DNA from: Myxococcales bacterium
GTDB lineage: Bacteria; Myxococcota; Polyangia; HGW-17; SLPX01
DNA: 64,000 nt
Direction of reading: 5' to 3'
Assembly (NCBI GenBank): GCA_007131745.1
Contig: SLPX01000154.1
Coordinates: 1 to 64,000 of the forward strand
Part shown: piece by piece, positions 54,401 to 61,915 of the stretch
Numbering within the stretch: position 1 is the stretch's first letter
How the letters are laid out: each line of letters opens with the position of its first letter
Program-made: the position numbers and the translations under genes
The notes under the pieces: generated by a model
Databases searched by the model: none
What the model was told of the DNA's origin: nothing
What the model saw: only the letters and a program-made list of their open reading frames with translations

Positions 54401-54725
54401 CCAATCCGTACAACCCAATCAGACCCTCAAGTAATCCGTACAATCCCAAGAGCTTGCGAGTCTCTTTGATTCTGTCTACGAAACGTCCCGCGATGAAACT
54501 TCCAAGCGCCAATCCACCCATGAAAACGGCCAAAACAGTGCTGGTTGCAAAATGACTCGAACCGAACGTGATAACAAGCGACCTCATCCAGAGATTCTGG
54601 AACACCAGGCCGCTGGCCCCGGACAAGAAAAACAGGGGCATGACCATCAAAAGAGCGGATATTCCCCCCTTGCCCACTTTCAAATCCGCAACCGGTTCCG
54701 AGCCGGGAGTTTCCGTATTCGACAT
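51465..54725 (-). CDS. Fused MFS-like transporter and spermidine-synthase-like methyl/aminopropyltransferase
   Basis: The protein has 1086 residues. Two homologous membrane halves are visible: residues about 20-230 (FFLSGASGLVFQNLWMRSL) and about 285-470 (SGGVDMVYQLAWTRTL), each with about six to seven helices. A spermidine-synthase-like Rossmann domain covers about 680-860: VGWGSGITAGSA, then LIEGDGRTFL and YDLIVSEPSNPW. The Asp of the aminopropyltransferase active site is conserved as DLI in that segment, though substrate residues look altered. A 220-residue C-terminal helical tail is unusual. The ATG at 54725 is one base past the kinase stop, after GAGGTAG. A longer frame to 54905 is rejected. 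Confidence 0.82.
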   Translation of the reverse strand: MSNTETPGSEPVADLKVGKGGISALLMVMPLFFLSGASGLVFQNLWMRSLVITFGSSHFATSTVLAVFMGGLALGSFIAGRFVDRIKETRKLLGLYGLLEGLIGLYGLALPLLLALLHGFNVFVWTRWNPSFYTFSLLRFVVTAVFLLAPTTCMGATLPILSKYVCESRSELGKQAGTLYAVNTFGAVAGTFAGGFLLMPFLGMSITNYTACGINMALAAAAFLLMKISGERKGSCSHGFDRVDGAESARKPAVENGGFSGKAGAVRPFVSNGGEGALQAKLAVLGIAVSGGVDMVYQLAWTRTLSMILGSSVYAFTLILLCFLLGLAFGGGLYARRSATGPGQVANLSVIHIIIALASLVGLLLTDKLPPTFLVLMRMFRLHPTSAFVSKFVVSAALILVPTFFMGMIFPATVKVAAESGKDIGWTVGSVYALNTVGAIVGSFVGGFVLIPYLGIQLTISFMILVNVSLAIVFGGLNRTAGAAGKAARLFAAVAVAVGLAVFFTPWNLNVMISGVFRVSVYDVAGKDPGRHDPAEVYTGFRDSDEWKEWSGWALQNVKGLRGRATLREPLVGSELVFYKEGVVTTVSMTRTINEGFGGAYCWETLSLQINGKADASVTGKFKRPEGEDCRVLLEDPVAFGDPVGLSVDGDTETQVMSGLLGVFLSDPGRTMQHANIVGWGSGITAGSAAMTPIKEIEAVELEREVFRAARWFARYNHDADNHPKLRLIEGDGRTFLAASRKRYDLIVSEPSNPWITGCSNLFTAEYFKLVRDRLSDDGIFVQWLQIYEISPRNVKVILRTLSSVFPDVHVFRPGFGPADLLLAAGKKPIVPDYQRLQTWLETSGMGDEARRIGIRTPEDILIRSVLDSEGLREYVKGARLNTDDNALVEFSAPKDMINYYKFNPREIIESMKAHAQPISGIVRNAPVDFDVRMARAWVMAGFPQNALEFLEGKTDETALRIGRKAVLMLGSEFGPDTLRESVEGDLLAELERLYGFPRAEALEESLRSPVLRANRSFGFAVIGSFLSENLQWGDGLQFLWAAWESCEGDHCSGIGRLLLGWTMRAGLSELGWEVARKLEKQLPGG

Positions 54726-54726
54726 G

Positions 54727-56388
54727 CTACCTCGAAAGCGCGTACTTCTCGAACGTTTCAGCCAATCGGTGGCACTCAGAACCTGACAAACGAGCCGGGC
54801 ACAAGTGACTTGCAAATCCGTACAACATTGCCGGCATAGCGTCCTCGCCGTCCGCCGGTAAAAACAACGTGGCCACGGGCAAGGGATAATACCGCACATC
54901 CGCATCAGCCTCGGCCTTCCACACCTCTCGGTCCGCCAACAACTCCGCGGACAACAAAACGATCACAAGCGGGCGGACCTTGATTGTTTCAGAAACCCTC
55001 TCGGAATCCAGCATGCGCTGATACAACTCCAGACTTCTTCGGTATTGTGATTCAATTTCAGCAGCATTCACGGACACTTGGCTCATTATTCTCAAGTGAG
55101 GTGATTCCCTGCTCTCCGTTTCCACCTCCCACTTTGTTTTCTCTTCAAGCTTTTCAAGTATCGGATGCTTTTCGGTTTTCCACCTCTCCAGCACAACATC
55201 GCCGGGTTCTTTATCGGAACGGTCTGCCGGGTAAGAGTCGCCCGTTTTCGACTCGCTTTCCCCTTTTTCTCTTTTCAGCGATTCATCCGAACCCGAAGAG
55301 CGAGGATAAACAACCAGCAGTACAACTCCGACAGCCAAGACTGCTACAGCAGCGAGACCGCCCAGCCACACAAACAGCTTGGATTTTGCAACGCCTGGGG
55401 AGACAGCTCGACCTGCAGTCCTTGTATCACCTTTTTTTGAGAATATCGCGGAACCTGTTTTTCCCAGAGAAGCCGCTTCGGGGCATTTCAACAAAGCCCT
55501 CCTCATCTCTAACGCTGATGCATACCTATCCTCACGCTTCTTGGACAATGCCTTCATGATAACGCGTTGGAGCTTCTCGCTTATATCAGCGCCCGCGTCC
55601 CGTGGAGGTTTCGGCATGTCCTTCAAATGCCGATTCATGATCTTGAAATGATTGTCTCCGTCAAAAGGAGGAGCGCCGGTAACGCTTTCGTAGAGAGTTA
55701 TTCCAAGCGAATAAATATCCGATCTCTCATCTATCCTTTCTCCCTGCACCTGTTCGGGAGACATGTAGCGGACAGTGCCCATGGTCTGTCCGTCCTCGGT
55801 CAACTTGGTATCCCGCACAACCTTGGCTATGCCGAAATCCGTAACCTTCACGGTTCCATTTTTCCTGACGATTATGTTCGACGGTTTCATGTCTCGGTGA
55901 ATGACATGATGCTTGTGAGCATGCGCCATCGCATCCAAAACATGCGCCAAAACACGCAGAGCTTCCCGCGGTTCCAACCGCCCCCCGTCTTCGATCAGGT
56001 CCTCCAGAGTATCCCCTTCCGCATACTGCATCACAAGGCAAAGCCGCCCCAGATCCTCTGCGAAATTGATCAGGTGCACAATATTGGGATGTTCCAGTTT
56101 GGCCAGTGTCCTCGCCTCTTCCACGAAGCGTGTTTTTATCTCGTCATACCCCGCCAATTCAGGCGAAAGAACCTTTACTGCAACCTTCTGTTCGGTGAGC
56201 TTGTTCCGCCCCAAATAAACAACGGCCATGCCACCCTGCCCTAAAATATCCTCCAAGCAGTATGAATCAAAAACCGTTCTTCCCAGAAGCGCTTCAGGCC
56301 CGTCAAGCGACATGGCAGCGCCGCAACTCACACATTTGACGATCTTTTCATCGTTCTCGGATCCGCATTGAGAACAGTACAAACTCAT
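54727..56388 (-). CDS. Ser/Thr protein kinase with N-terminal zinc ribbon
   Basis: The 553-residue protein begins with a zinc ribbon (Cys5, Cys8, Cys19 and Cys22). A Hanks-type kinase follows: glycine loop LGQGGMAVVYLG, ATP Lys72, catalytic HRD 164-166 (HRDMKPSN) and DFG 184-186. One transmembrane helix (VWLGGLAAVAVLAVGVVLLVVY, about 335-357) precedes an unrecognised C-terminal domain of about 180 residues. All catalytic residues are intact. Its start overlaps the upstream hydrolase gene by four bases and its stop is one base ahead of the transporter gene, so all three are translated as one operon. Confidence 0.9.
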   Translation of the reverse strand: MSLYCSQCGSENDEKIVKCVSCGAAMSLDGPEALLGRTVFDSYCLEDILGQGGMAVVYLGRNKLTEQKVAVKVLSPELAGYDEIKTRFVEEARTLAKLEHPNIVHLINFAEDLGRLCLVMQYAEGDTLEDLIEDGGRLEPREALRVLAHVLDAMAHAHKHHVIHRDMKPSNIIVRKNGTVKVTDFGIAKVVRDTKLTEDGQTMGTVRYMSPEQVQGERIDERSDIYSLGITLYESVTGAPPFDGDNHFKIMNRHLKDMPKPPRDAGADISEKLQRVIMKALSKKREDRYASALEMRRALLKCPEAASLGKTGSAIFSKKGDTRTAGRAVSPGVAKSKLFVWLGGLAAVAVLAVGVVLLVVYPRSSGSDESLKREKGESESKTGDSYPADRSDKEPGDVVLERWKTEKHPILEKLEEKTKWEVETESRESPHLRIMSQVSVNAAEIESQYRRSLELYQRMLDSERVSETIKVRPLVIVLLSAELLADREVWKAEADADVRYYPLPVATLFLPADGEDAMPAMLYGFASHLCPARLSGSECHRLAETFEKYALSR

Positions 56389-57380
56389 ATGGCCTCCGGG
56401 TCCGGTGAATAAGTCTTTTCCAGGAAAGCCTCCACCAGGGCGTTGACCGCGTCGGGATACTCCACCGCAGCGTAGTGTGACGCTTTCGGGATTATATGCA
56501 ACTCGGAATTATTCAGCATCCGGGCGGTTTCCATCGCTTTTTCGACAGGAGTCATAAGGTCACGGTCACCAGAGATAACAAGCACCGGGCAATCCACTAT
56601 TTCCAAAACATCTTTTGCATCGTGGTTGCCGAGTTCATTCAGCGTCTCGGCGTAAAGATGAAAATCCAGTTTTGCAAACTCTCCGACCAATTCCCTGAAA
56701 ATATCCATGTCAAGAGTTTCTCCCACGAGACCGGCTGATTGAAGTGCGGGCACCAACAACGGAAATCTACCGGCCGCGCCCACCACCATGTTTACAAGCG
56801 GCGCCGCAACGTCCATCAATGCAATCAACTTGGGAATCACATCCTTTAACAGCCGAGTGCCCATGACCGTGTCAAACGGACGTCCATGTGTCCCGTTCAG
56901 CAAAACCATGCCCTTGAACATGGATGAGTGCGCCCGGTAAAACTCCAGGCACACCTGCGTTCCCATGCTCCAACCCATGAACACTGCATCCTCAACCTCC
57001 TCCACTTCCAGGAGACGCTCAAGATCCTTGCATTGAAACGGAATGGATAAAGTACCCGGCCTGCATGGAGGGCCGGAATCGTACAACCCCCTGTAATCCC
57101 AGCAGAGAATCTTCCATTTTTCCGCCAATTTCGTATACAGGTGTCGCCATGCGGCGAATGTCCCGCCAAGCCCGTTGGCCATCACTACGGGCCGCCCCTG
57201 TCCGACCTTCTGATATGCTATTCTGGTCCCGTCGAAACCATCGAAGAAAAGACGCTCTACTCGTGGAGTTTGCACAACAGGCCTTTCAAGAGATTTCCCA
57301 AACGCCGGATCTTTCGAACCACCCGACTTTTCTGCAAAACACTCTTTATCAACACAGTCGATTCGTGTCAATCGGTCCAT
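56385..57380 (-). CDS. Alpha/beta-hydrolase
   Basis: This is about 331 residues if started at 57380. The fold is clear: MANGLGGTFAAWRHL, nucleophile GWSMGTQ (Ser), ISGDRDLMTP (Asp) and KASHYAAVEYPDAVN (His). It hydrolyses an ester or related bond, but the substrate is unknown. The longer reading frame to 57470 is excluded because it would run through the hairpin terminator of the upstream gene. No good ribosome site marks the true start. It overlaps the kinase gene by four bases (ATGA), tying it to the kinase-transporter operon. Confidence 0.82.
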   Translation of the reverse strand: MDRLTRIDCVDKECFAEKSGGSKDPAFGKSLERPVVQTPRVERLFFDGFDGTRIAYQKVGQGRPVVMANGLGGTFAAWRHLYTKLAEKWKILCWDYRGLYDSGPPCRPGTLSIPFQCKDLERLLEVEEVEDAVFMGWSMGTQVCLEFYRAHSSMFKGMVLLNGTHGRPFDTVMGTRLLKDVIPKLIALMDVAAPLVNMVVGAAGRFPLLVPALQSAGLVGETLDMDIFRELVGEFAKLDFHLYAETLNELGNHDAKDVLEIVDCPVLVISGDRDLMTPVEKAMETARMLNNSELHIIPKASHYAAVEYPDAVNALVEAFLEKTYSPDPEAI

Positions 57381-57427
57381 TGTCGGGATCGGGCGAGCCT
57401 GTTTGTTCACGGCAGCTAAGAGCTGAT

Positions 57428-57460
57428 AAAAAAAAGCGGCCTTTGTCAAACAAAGGCCGC
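57428..57460 (-). terminator. Intrinsic terminator of the proline-rich outer-membrane protein gene
   Basis: An 11-bp perfect stem, GCGGCCTTTGT (57436-57446) with ACAAAGGCCGC (57450-57460), has a three-base loop. Eight T residues follow on the minus strand (57435-57428). It begins 29 bases after the stop at 57490 and separates this gene from the hydrolase operon. Confidence 0.85.
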
Positions 57461-57489
57461 CATGAATCAATCCACGAATCCGACAACGC

Positions 57490-58389
57490 TTAGAACTTAA
57501 TCACCAGGCCCAATCGGAATCTTGCAGCTACATCGTCATCCGACGACATGGGTATTCCCTTCCACTCCTCTTTGGTGCCCGCACGCCGCACGGAACCGGC
57601 GGGACCTTCGTTCATCTGCCCTAAAGCCATCACGTTGGCATCAGCGATAAGCGCCAGCCATCTGTTGAATCTCCATTCCAGTCCAAAGCCGAAATCGATA
57701 CCGGCTTGTGAAACTTGCCAGCTTTCGCCGCTGTAACGATACTTGGCGTGATTGAAAACCAGTGATGTCCTCAGGTACGGGGTTATCCAATGATGAGGCG
57801 TCATAAAAAACATGATGCCGGTGGACCAATTTACGTCGGCCCGGCTTGCATCCGAGTTCTTGTCGCAATGCGTACATGAACCCATTCCCGACAGCGTTCC
57901 CGTCAAAGCCCAGTGTCTTGCAAAACGCCATCTCATCTCCAGGCCGGCACCCGCCAACTGCCCGTCCTTGTACATCGCAGTGTCTAAAAACCCGCCCAGG
58001 GTGAGCCCCACCCGCTGCGGCACCCTGATTTGGGGCGGCGGAGGCGGCGCCATATAAACAACCTGTCTCCTCGGGGGGGGAGGAGGCGGAGGCGGAGGCG
58101 GTGGAGGAGCAGCCTCAGGCCTCACTACATATACCCTGACAGGGGGGGGAGGCGGTTCCATAGGCGGCGGCGGCGGTGGTGGTGGTGGAGCGCTATAAAC
58201 AACGTGTGTTCTTGTCCTGGTGAACCTCAGGAGCGGAACCGGCCCGACTCTGACCCACAAAAGCGGCGCAACGCCGAACTCCAGAGACGGACTCGAAATC
58301 ACCAGTTCCTCCCTCACCTGGGCCTCGGAATTATGGGGTAGTATAAGAAGAATTGAAAAGACCGTGATGATTGAAGCTATTCGACGCAT
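57490..58389 (-). CDS. Outer-membrane-like beta-barrel protein with polyproline region
   Basis: This 299-residue protein has a signal peptide (IASIITVFSILLILPHNSEAQ). A region of nine- to twelve-residue proline runs and VVYxAPPPPP-type motifs lies at about residues 65-135. A short beta-barrel-like C-terminus (LTLGGFLDTAMYKDGQLAGAGLEMRWRF...LGLVIKF) ends with aromatic Phe, as outer-membrane proteins do. The function is unknown. The ATG at 58389 follows GGAGA, while the frame beginning at 58482 would add a basic leader. It is a single transcription unit with a terminator. Confidence 0.68.
   Translation of the reverse strand: MRRIASIITVFSILLILPHNSEAQVREELVISSPSLEFGVAPLLWVRVGPVPLLRFTRTRTHVVYSAPPPPPPPPPMEPPPPPVRVYVVRPEAAPPPPPPPPPPPPRRQVVYMAPPPPPQIRVPQRVGLTLGGFLDTAMYKDGQLAGAGLEMRWRFARHWALTGTLSGMGSCTHCDKNSDASRADVNWSTGIMFFMTPHHWITPYLRTSLVFNHAKYRYSGESWQVSQAGIDFGFGLEWRFNRWLALIADANVMALGQMNEGPAGSVRRAGTKEEWKGIPMSSDDDVAARFRLGLVIKF
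58030..58190. repeat. GC-rich proline-codon repeat
   Basis: On the plus strand this is runs of GGCGGAGG- and GGGGGAGG-type units that encode the polyproline stretches on the minus strand. Such DNA can slip and change length. Poly-proline also stalls ribosomes without EF-P. Confidence 0.6.
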
Positions 58390-58698
58390 GATTCGTCTCC
58401 TTTTTTTTTTACTCTTGCCAAAAGAATAAAGCAAGTGTCGTGCCACAACAACCCAAATATTGTTTTTCACTGTTCCGCACAAGTAAACCCCTGGTTTTTC
58501 TTGTTTTTTTTATCTTCCACCTGGGGTTTTCATGTTCACCATGTATTCATCGAGAGGAACCTATGTTCACAAGCATAAACTTTTGTTCACACTAGAAGCC
58601 GTGGATAGGTTTCACATTTCTCTTATTGGATTCCAACTCTCGTTCCAGGATCGAAAGAGATTTCGCCGAAAATGCAGGTTCGAATGATCAAACGCGGT
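58390..58698. other. Intergenic region with TGTTCAC direct repeats
   Basis: These 309 bases hold no gene. TGTTCAC occurs three times (58533-58539, 58564-58570, 58584-58590). The leftward gene at 57490-58389 has a weak promoter candidate nearby (TTGTTG and TATTCT, 17 bases apart, just ahead of its ribosome site). No terminator for the upstream lipoprotein gene was found. Confidence 0.45.
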
Positions 58699-60513
58699 TT
58701 ACCGCACATCCTTATCTGTGCACACCTCAGGTGACCAGCCTTTACGCGAACAGAGAATTCGGACCAGCTCGCGACTCAGCTTGTCTTTTCTTTTATTCAA
58801 CAACCGCCAGTACTTGAGACGACTTTTTTGATGTAGATTCTCTCTTTCCCTGTTGATAAAAAACCGCATATCCACATCCGAATCGGGGTTGATTTTGACG
58901 ACTTCCCGGATCGCTGATTTCAGCCGTCCATCCATCTCCCCACGTATCCTGCGGATGGAATCTACTCCAGCGGAATCAGCGCCGCGGATCCTGACAATTC
59001 TTTCCTCTGTAATTCTGAGCAGTTCCATCAGCGCCTGCATTTCATACACCTTGCTCTCAAGAGCCGGCAGGTTGCTTCCGGTAACTTCTGAGGAAAGAAC
59101 CTTTTCTATTTCATTTCTTTTTTCATCCACTGCTCTAAAAAACTCGTTTATCAACCCCTGTCTGGGACCGCCTTCCGTATAAACCCCAGCCAACTCCGCG
59201 CTCAACGCCTGCAACCTGTGCCTGCCCGCTTTTCCCGCTTCCCGCAACCTATCGACTCCATCACGGTCCAAACCCTTAGAAAACGCCCTCAAGACACCGT
59301 ATCTTAGAGCGTCGGAAGCCGCGCGCTTCCTCTTTTCAACCCCTTCATCGATGCCTCGAGATATTTCCACAGTAATTTCCGGATCATGATATCCGAACCA
59401 TGCCTCGAGCGCGGAAAAGCCAGCTGTAGAGAGGGTCCACGGACTTGACCCGGTCATTTGAAAAAGCATCTCAAAGGCTTCCGGATGAGCATAGTGAGAA
59501 AGGCTCAGAGCGGACAACCATGCAGTCCTGAGATTGTCGCCCGCAGCCCCGGCAATCAAAGTCGCAAGAGCAGCGCGGGGACGGTAAGGCATGCTCCCGG
59601 AAACAAGATCCCTGATTTCATTAAGGCTCTTTTCCGATTTGTCGATCAAAGCGGCCAGGGACAAGGCCCGCTCGGACAATTCATGTTCTCCCATTCGGTC
59701 CGCTACGCTGCGTATACGGGAAGAGTCCAGAGCTGCCGCGGCCTTGTCCAGCATCCGGCCGGCCACCGCTAAGGTCAGTTCCTCGGTGTAGCCGGAGCCT
59801 GGATAACGTTCCTTGTACGAATCCAAATCCTCCCACTTGCCCGTGGATGCTATGCGGCGACGCCACTCCCCTTCCATCCGTATCTTTATATCTTTTGCCA
59901 GGGGAGAGTCCGGAAACAACTTCAGAAACAGCTCCATTCGATTCGAATCCCCGCTTTCCACCACTCTCTTGTATTCCCGTTCCGCAAGCAAATTCAAAAC
60001 CCGCCCCTTGTGTGCCGATCTTGGAAAACGTCTCAGAAACTCCCTTAATTTCCTTTCTTCCGAATCACTTCCGAGCTCGCTTGCCAGGGTTTCTTCAAAA
60101 TGCTTTTCCGCGTCCGACGAATAACCGCTTTCCGGATGCACGGTCAGAAAATATCTCCAGTACCACCATTTCCCCAACCGCTTGGCCCGCTCAAACCTCA
60201 CTCGAGCGAGCGATTCCCGCGCTGTTTTTAAAAAAACGCCTTCCCGGTGATGTTCCAGATAGTATCTCCAAGATTCTATCGTGTCTTCTTCCTTCGCTCT
60301 GAAGTAGCGTACCCTTTCCAGTTCACGCAAAACCTTAGCCCTGGCCGGCGAGCCTACAGGAAGTTTTTCCAGTCGCTCTGAAAGGGCCTGCTCCCGCCCG
60401 GCAGCGCCTTCCAGGCCGGCACGCTCCACCCTGCCGGTACGACAGGCCGCAAAACCCGATATGAACAATGCGGCTGCTAAAGCCGCGGGTATCAACTTGA
60501 AAACGCTGCTCAT
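58699..60513 (-). CDS. TPR-like lipoprotein
   Basis: This is a 604-residue lipoprotein with lipobox GFAAC (Cys24). Residues about 60-260 are helical repeats similar to outer-membrane tetratricopeptide proteins (for example SWRYYLEHHREGVFLKTARESLARV and YSSDAEKHFEETLASELG). The rest is a long Arg/Glu-rich helical region. The function is unknown, and a scaffold or peptidoglycan/outer-membrane assembly role is only a guess. Its ATG overlaps the stop of the ClpX-like gene by four bases, so they are co-translated. Confidence 0.62.
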   Translation of the reverse strand: MSSVFKLIPAALAAALFISGFAACRTGRVERAGLEGAAGREQALSERLEKLPVGSPARAKVLRELERVRYFRAKEEDTIESWRYYLEHHREGVFLKTARESLARVRFERAKRLGKWWYWRYFLTVHPESGYSSDAEKHFEETLASELGSDSEERKLREFLRRFPRSAHKGRVLNLLAEREYKRVVESGDSNRMELFLKLFPDSPLAKDIKIRMEGEWRRRIASTGKWEDLDSYKERYPGSGYTEELTLAVAGRMLDKAAAALDSSRIRSVADRMGEHELSERALSLAALIDKSEKSLNEIRDLVSGSMPYRPRAALATLIAGAAGDNLRTAWLSALSLSHYAHPEAFEMLFQMTGSSPWTLSTAGFSALEAWFGYHDPEITVEISRGIDEGVEKRKRAASDALRYGVLRAFSKGLDRDGVDRLREAGKAGRHRLQALSAELAGVYTEGGPRQGLINEFFRAVDEKRNEIEKVLSSEVTGSNLPALESKVYEMQALMELLRITEERIVRIRGADSAGVDSIRRIRGEMDGRLKSAIREVVKINPDSDVDMRFFINRERENLHQKSRLKYWRLLNKRKDKLSRELVRILCSRKGWSPEVCTDKDVR

Positions 60514-61664
60514 CCTTTTGAAAGCTCGCTTTTTACCACAACCTGCCCGCCTGAAAGTTCTACTTTAACCCTACCTTCCTGATCGCTGCCGAAAGTTTCG
60601 TATGCCTTTTCTTCGAGTATTCCGGTCAGATGCACCCCCAGACCACGAGCGCCGGTCTCGGCCTTCAGTGCATCCCCCACGATTTTGTCCAGGATATCTT
60701 CGTGCACTTTCAGTTCCAGACCTTCGTCGGCGAACTCCAGTATCATCCTTTGGAGAACATCGGCTCTCAGTATTTCTTTCAAGGTTTCCCGGGACAACGC
60801 ATCAAAAGGAACTATCCTACTGAACCGAGCGATAAGCTCGGGAAGAAATCCGTACGAGTAGAAATGCGCAATCGTATTGACCTGGCTCTCGGTGTACGCT
60901 TTTCCGATGTCTCCCCGGGTCTTCGTGCAGGCCGAGGCCGACAGTCGTCCGAAGCCTATCGAGCCCTCGGCCTCGTGCTGCCTGACAACCTCGTGAAATC
61001 CCGAGAAAGCACCGCATGCCACGAAACCGATGTCTTCCGTGGACATGACCACGTGCTCTCCGTATGAGGAATGTCCGAATTCCAGGGGCACCACGACTTC
61101 CGAAGATTCAAGCATCTTCAGCAACTCACGCTGAACACCCATACCCGTGACATCCTTGGTCGTCCCCGCACCGGCGAACACAGCGTTGTTGCTTCCCGAA
61201 GCCAGTTTGTCGAACTCATCAAGGCATACGAGTCCCACCGACGCCCACCGCAGGCTGTTGTCCGAACCGTGCAACAATCTGGTTAAAATGCTGTTGGTAT
61301 CCTGCCCCACATAGCCGGTTTCACTGTACGATGTTATATCCACAACAACGGCCGGTATTCCGAGAACCTCTCTGAACAAAAGTTCCACCAAATGGGTCTT
61401 GCCGCACCCGGTGGGGCCCATGAAAAGATAGTTCGTCTTGGGAAAAACCTCTTTTCGATCCCTGCCCTCAAGGTGAATGCGATGAATCCGCCGCACATGC
61501 CTGTAGGCCATCAGGCACGCTGCCATCCTGGCTTTCTCCTGGCCCTTGTAACCAAGTTCTTCCAGGCGGGAGTTCATTTCCACCGGGGTTATTTCCGGTA
61601 TCTCTTTCAACTTGTGGAGAAACCGTTCATCTTCAGTCATCTTCTGTCTCTGCACAGTCGGCAT
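60510..61664 (-). CDS. ClpX-like AAA+ unfoldase without zinc domain
   Basis: The protein has 384 residues from the ATG at 61664, which follows GGAGG. The AAA+ domain is intact: Walker A GPTGCGKT (83-90), Walker B VCLDE (146-150), pore loop GYVG (117-120), and ClpX-type GFLPELIARF. The IGF loop used by ClpX to dock ClpP is present (SIGFGR, 235-240). The N-terminal zinc-binding domain of true ClpX is absent, and the RKH loop is replaced by EFGHSSYGEHVVM-type sequence. It is a diverged ClpX paralogue that may feed special substrates to ClpP. It heads a two-gene operon with the downstream lipoprotein. Confidence 0.85.
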   Translation of the reverse strand: MPTVQRQKMTEDERFLHKLKEIPEITPVEMNSRLEELGYKGQEKARMAACLMAYRHVRRIHRIHLEGRDRKEVFPKTNYLFMGPTGCGKTHLVELLFREVLGIPAVVVDITSYSETGYVGQDTNSILTRLLHGSDNSLRWASVGLVCLDEFDKLASGSNNAVFAGAGTTKDVTGMGVQRELLKMLESSEVVVPLEFGHSSYGEHVVMSTEDIGFVACGAFSGFHEVVRQHEAEGSIGFGRLSASACTKTRGDIGKAYTESQVNTIAHFYSYGFLPELIARFSRIVPFDALSRETLKEILRADVLQRMILEFADEGLELKVHEDILDKIVGDALKAETGARGLGVHLTGILEEKAYETFGSDQEGRVKVELSGGQVVVKSELSKG

Positions 61665-61705
61665 GAAACCTCCGTCCTTGTTTTGATACAACCGCGAAAG
61701 CCGGA

Positions 61706-61734
61706 ATCATAGCTCATCATCAATCCGCGGGCAA
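61706..61734 (-). promoter_or_regulatory. Promoter of the ClpX-like operon
   Basis: Reading leftward, TTGCCC (61734-61729) and TATGAT (61711-61706) are exactly 17 bases apart, giving a leader of about 35 bases to the start at 61664. A second, weaker pair further upstream (TTGAAT with CATAAA) was also seen. Confidence 0.5.
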
Positions 61735-61915
61735 TCCGACAAGCGGCAGAGTATCTTAAAAACCGCCCGTATTCAAAAGAAGCGTCCCGACTCCGGCATT
61801 TAACCTTCCGAATAGCAATTCTGATTTTGACCGTAAAGTGAGAAACGACATTCCTTTCTGATAGTTTTATGCTCTGAAAGCACCGAAATTCAACTGTTAG
61901 TGAAAGTTGAGATTT

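Noticed and set aside
57381..57470. Extended N-terminus of the alpha/beta-hydrolase
   Set aside because: This part would be translated through the strong terminator hairpin of the preceding gene, so the start was moved to 57380.
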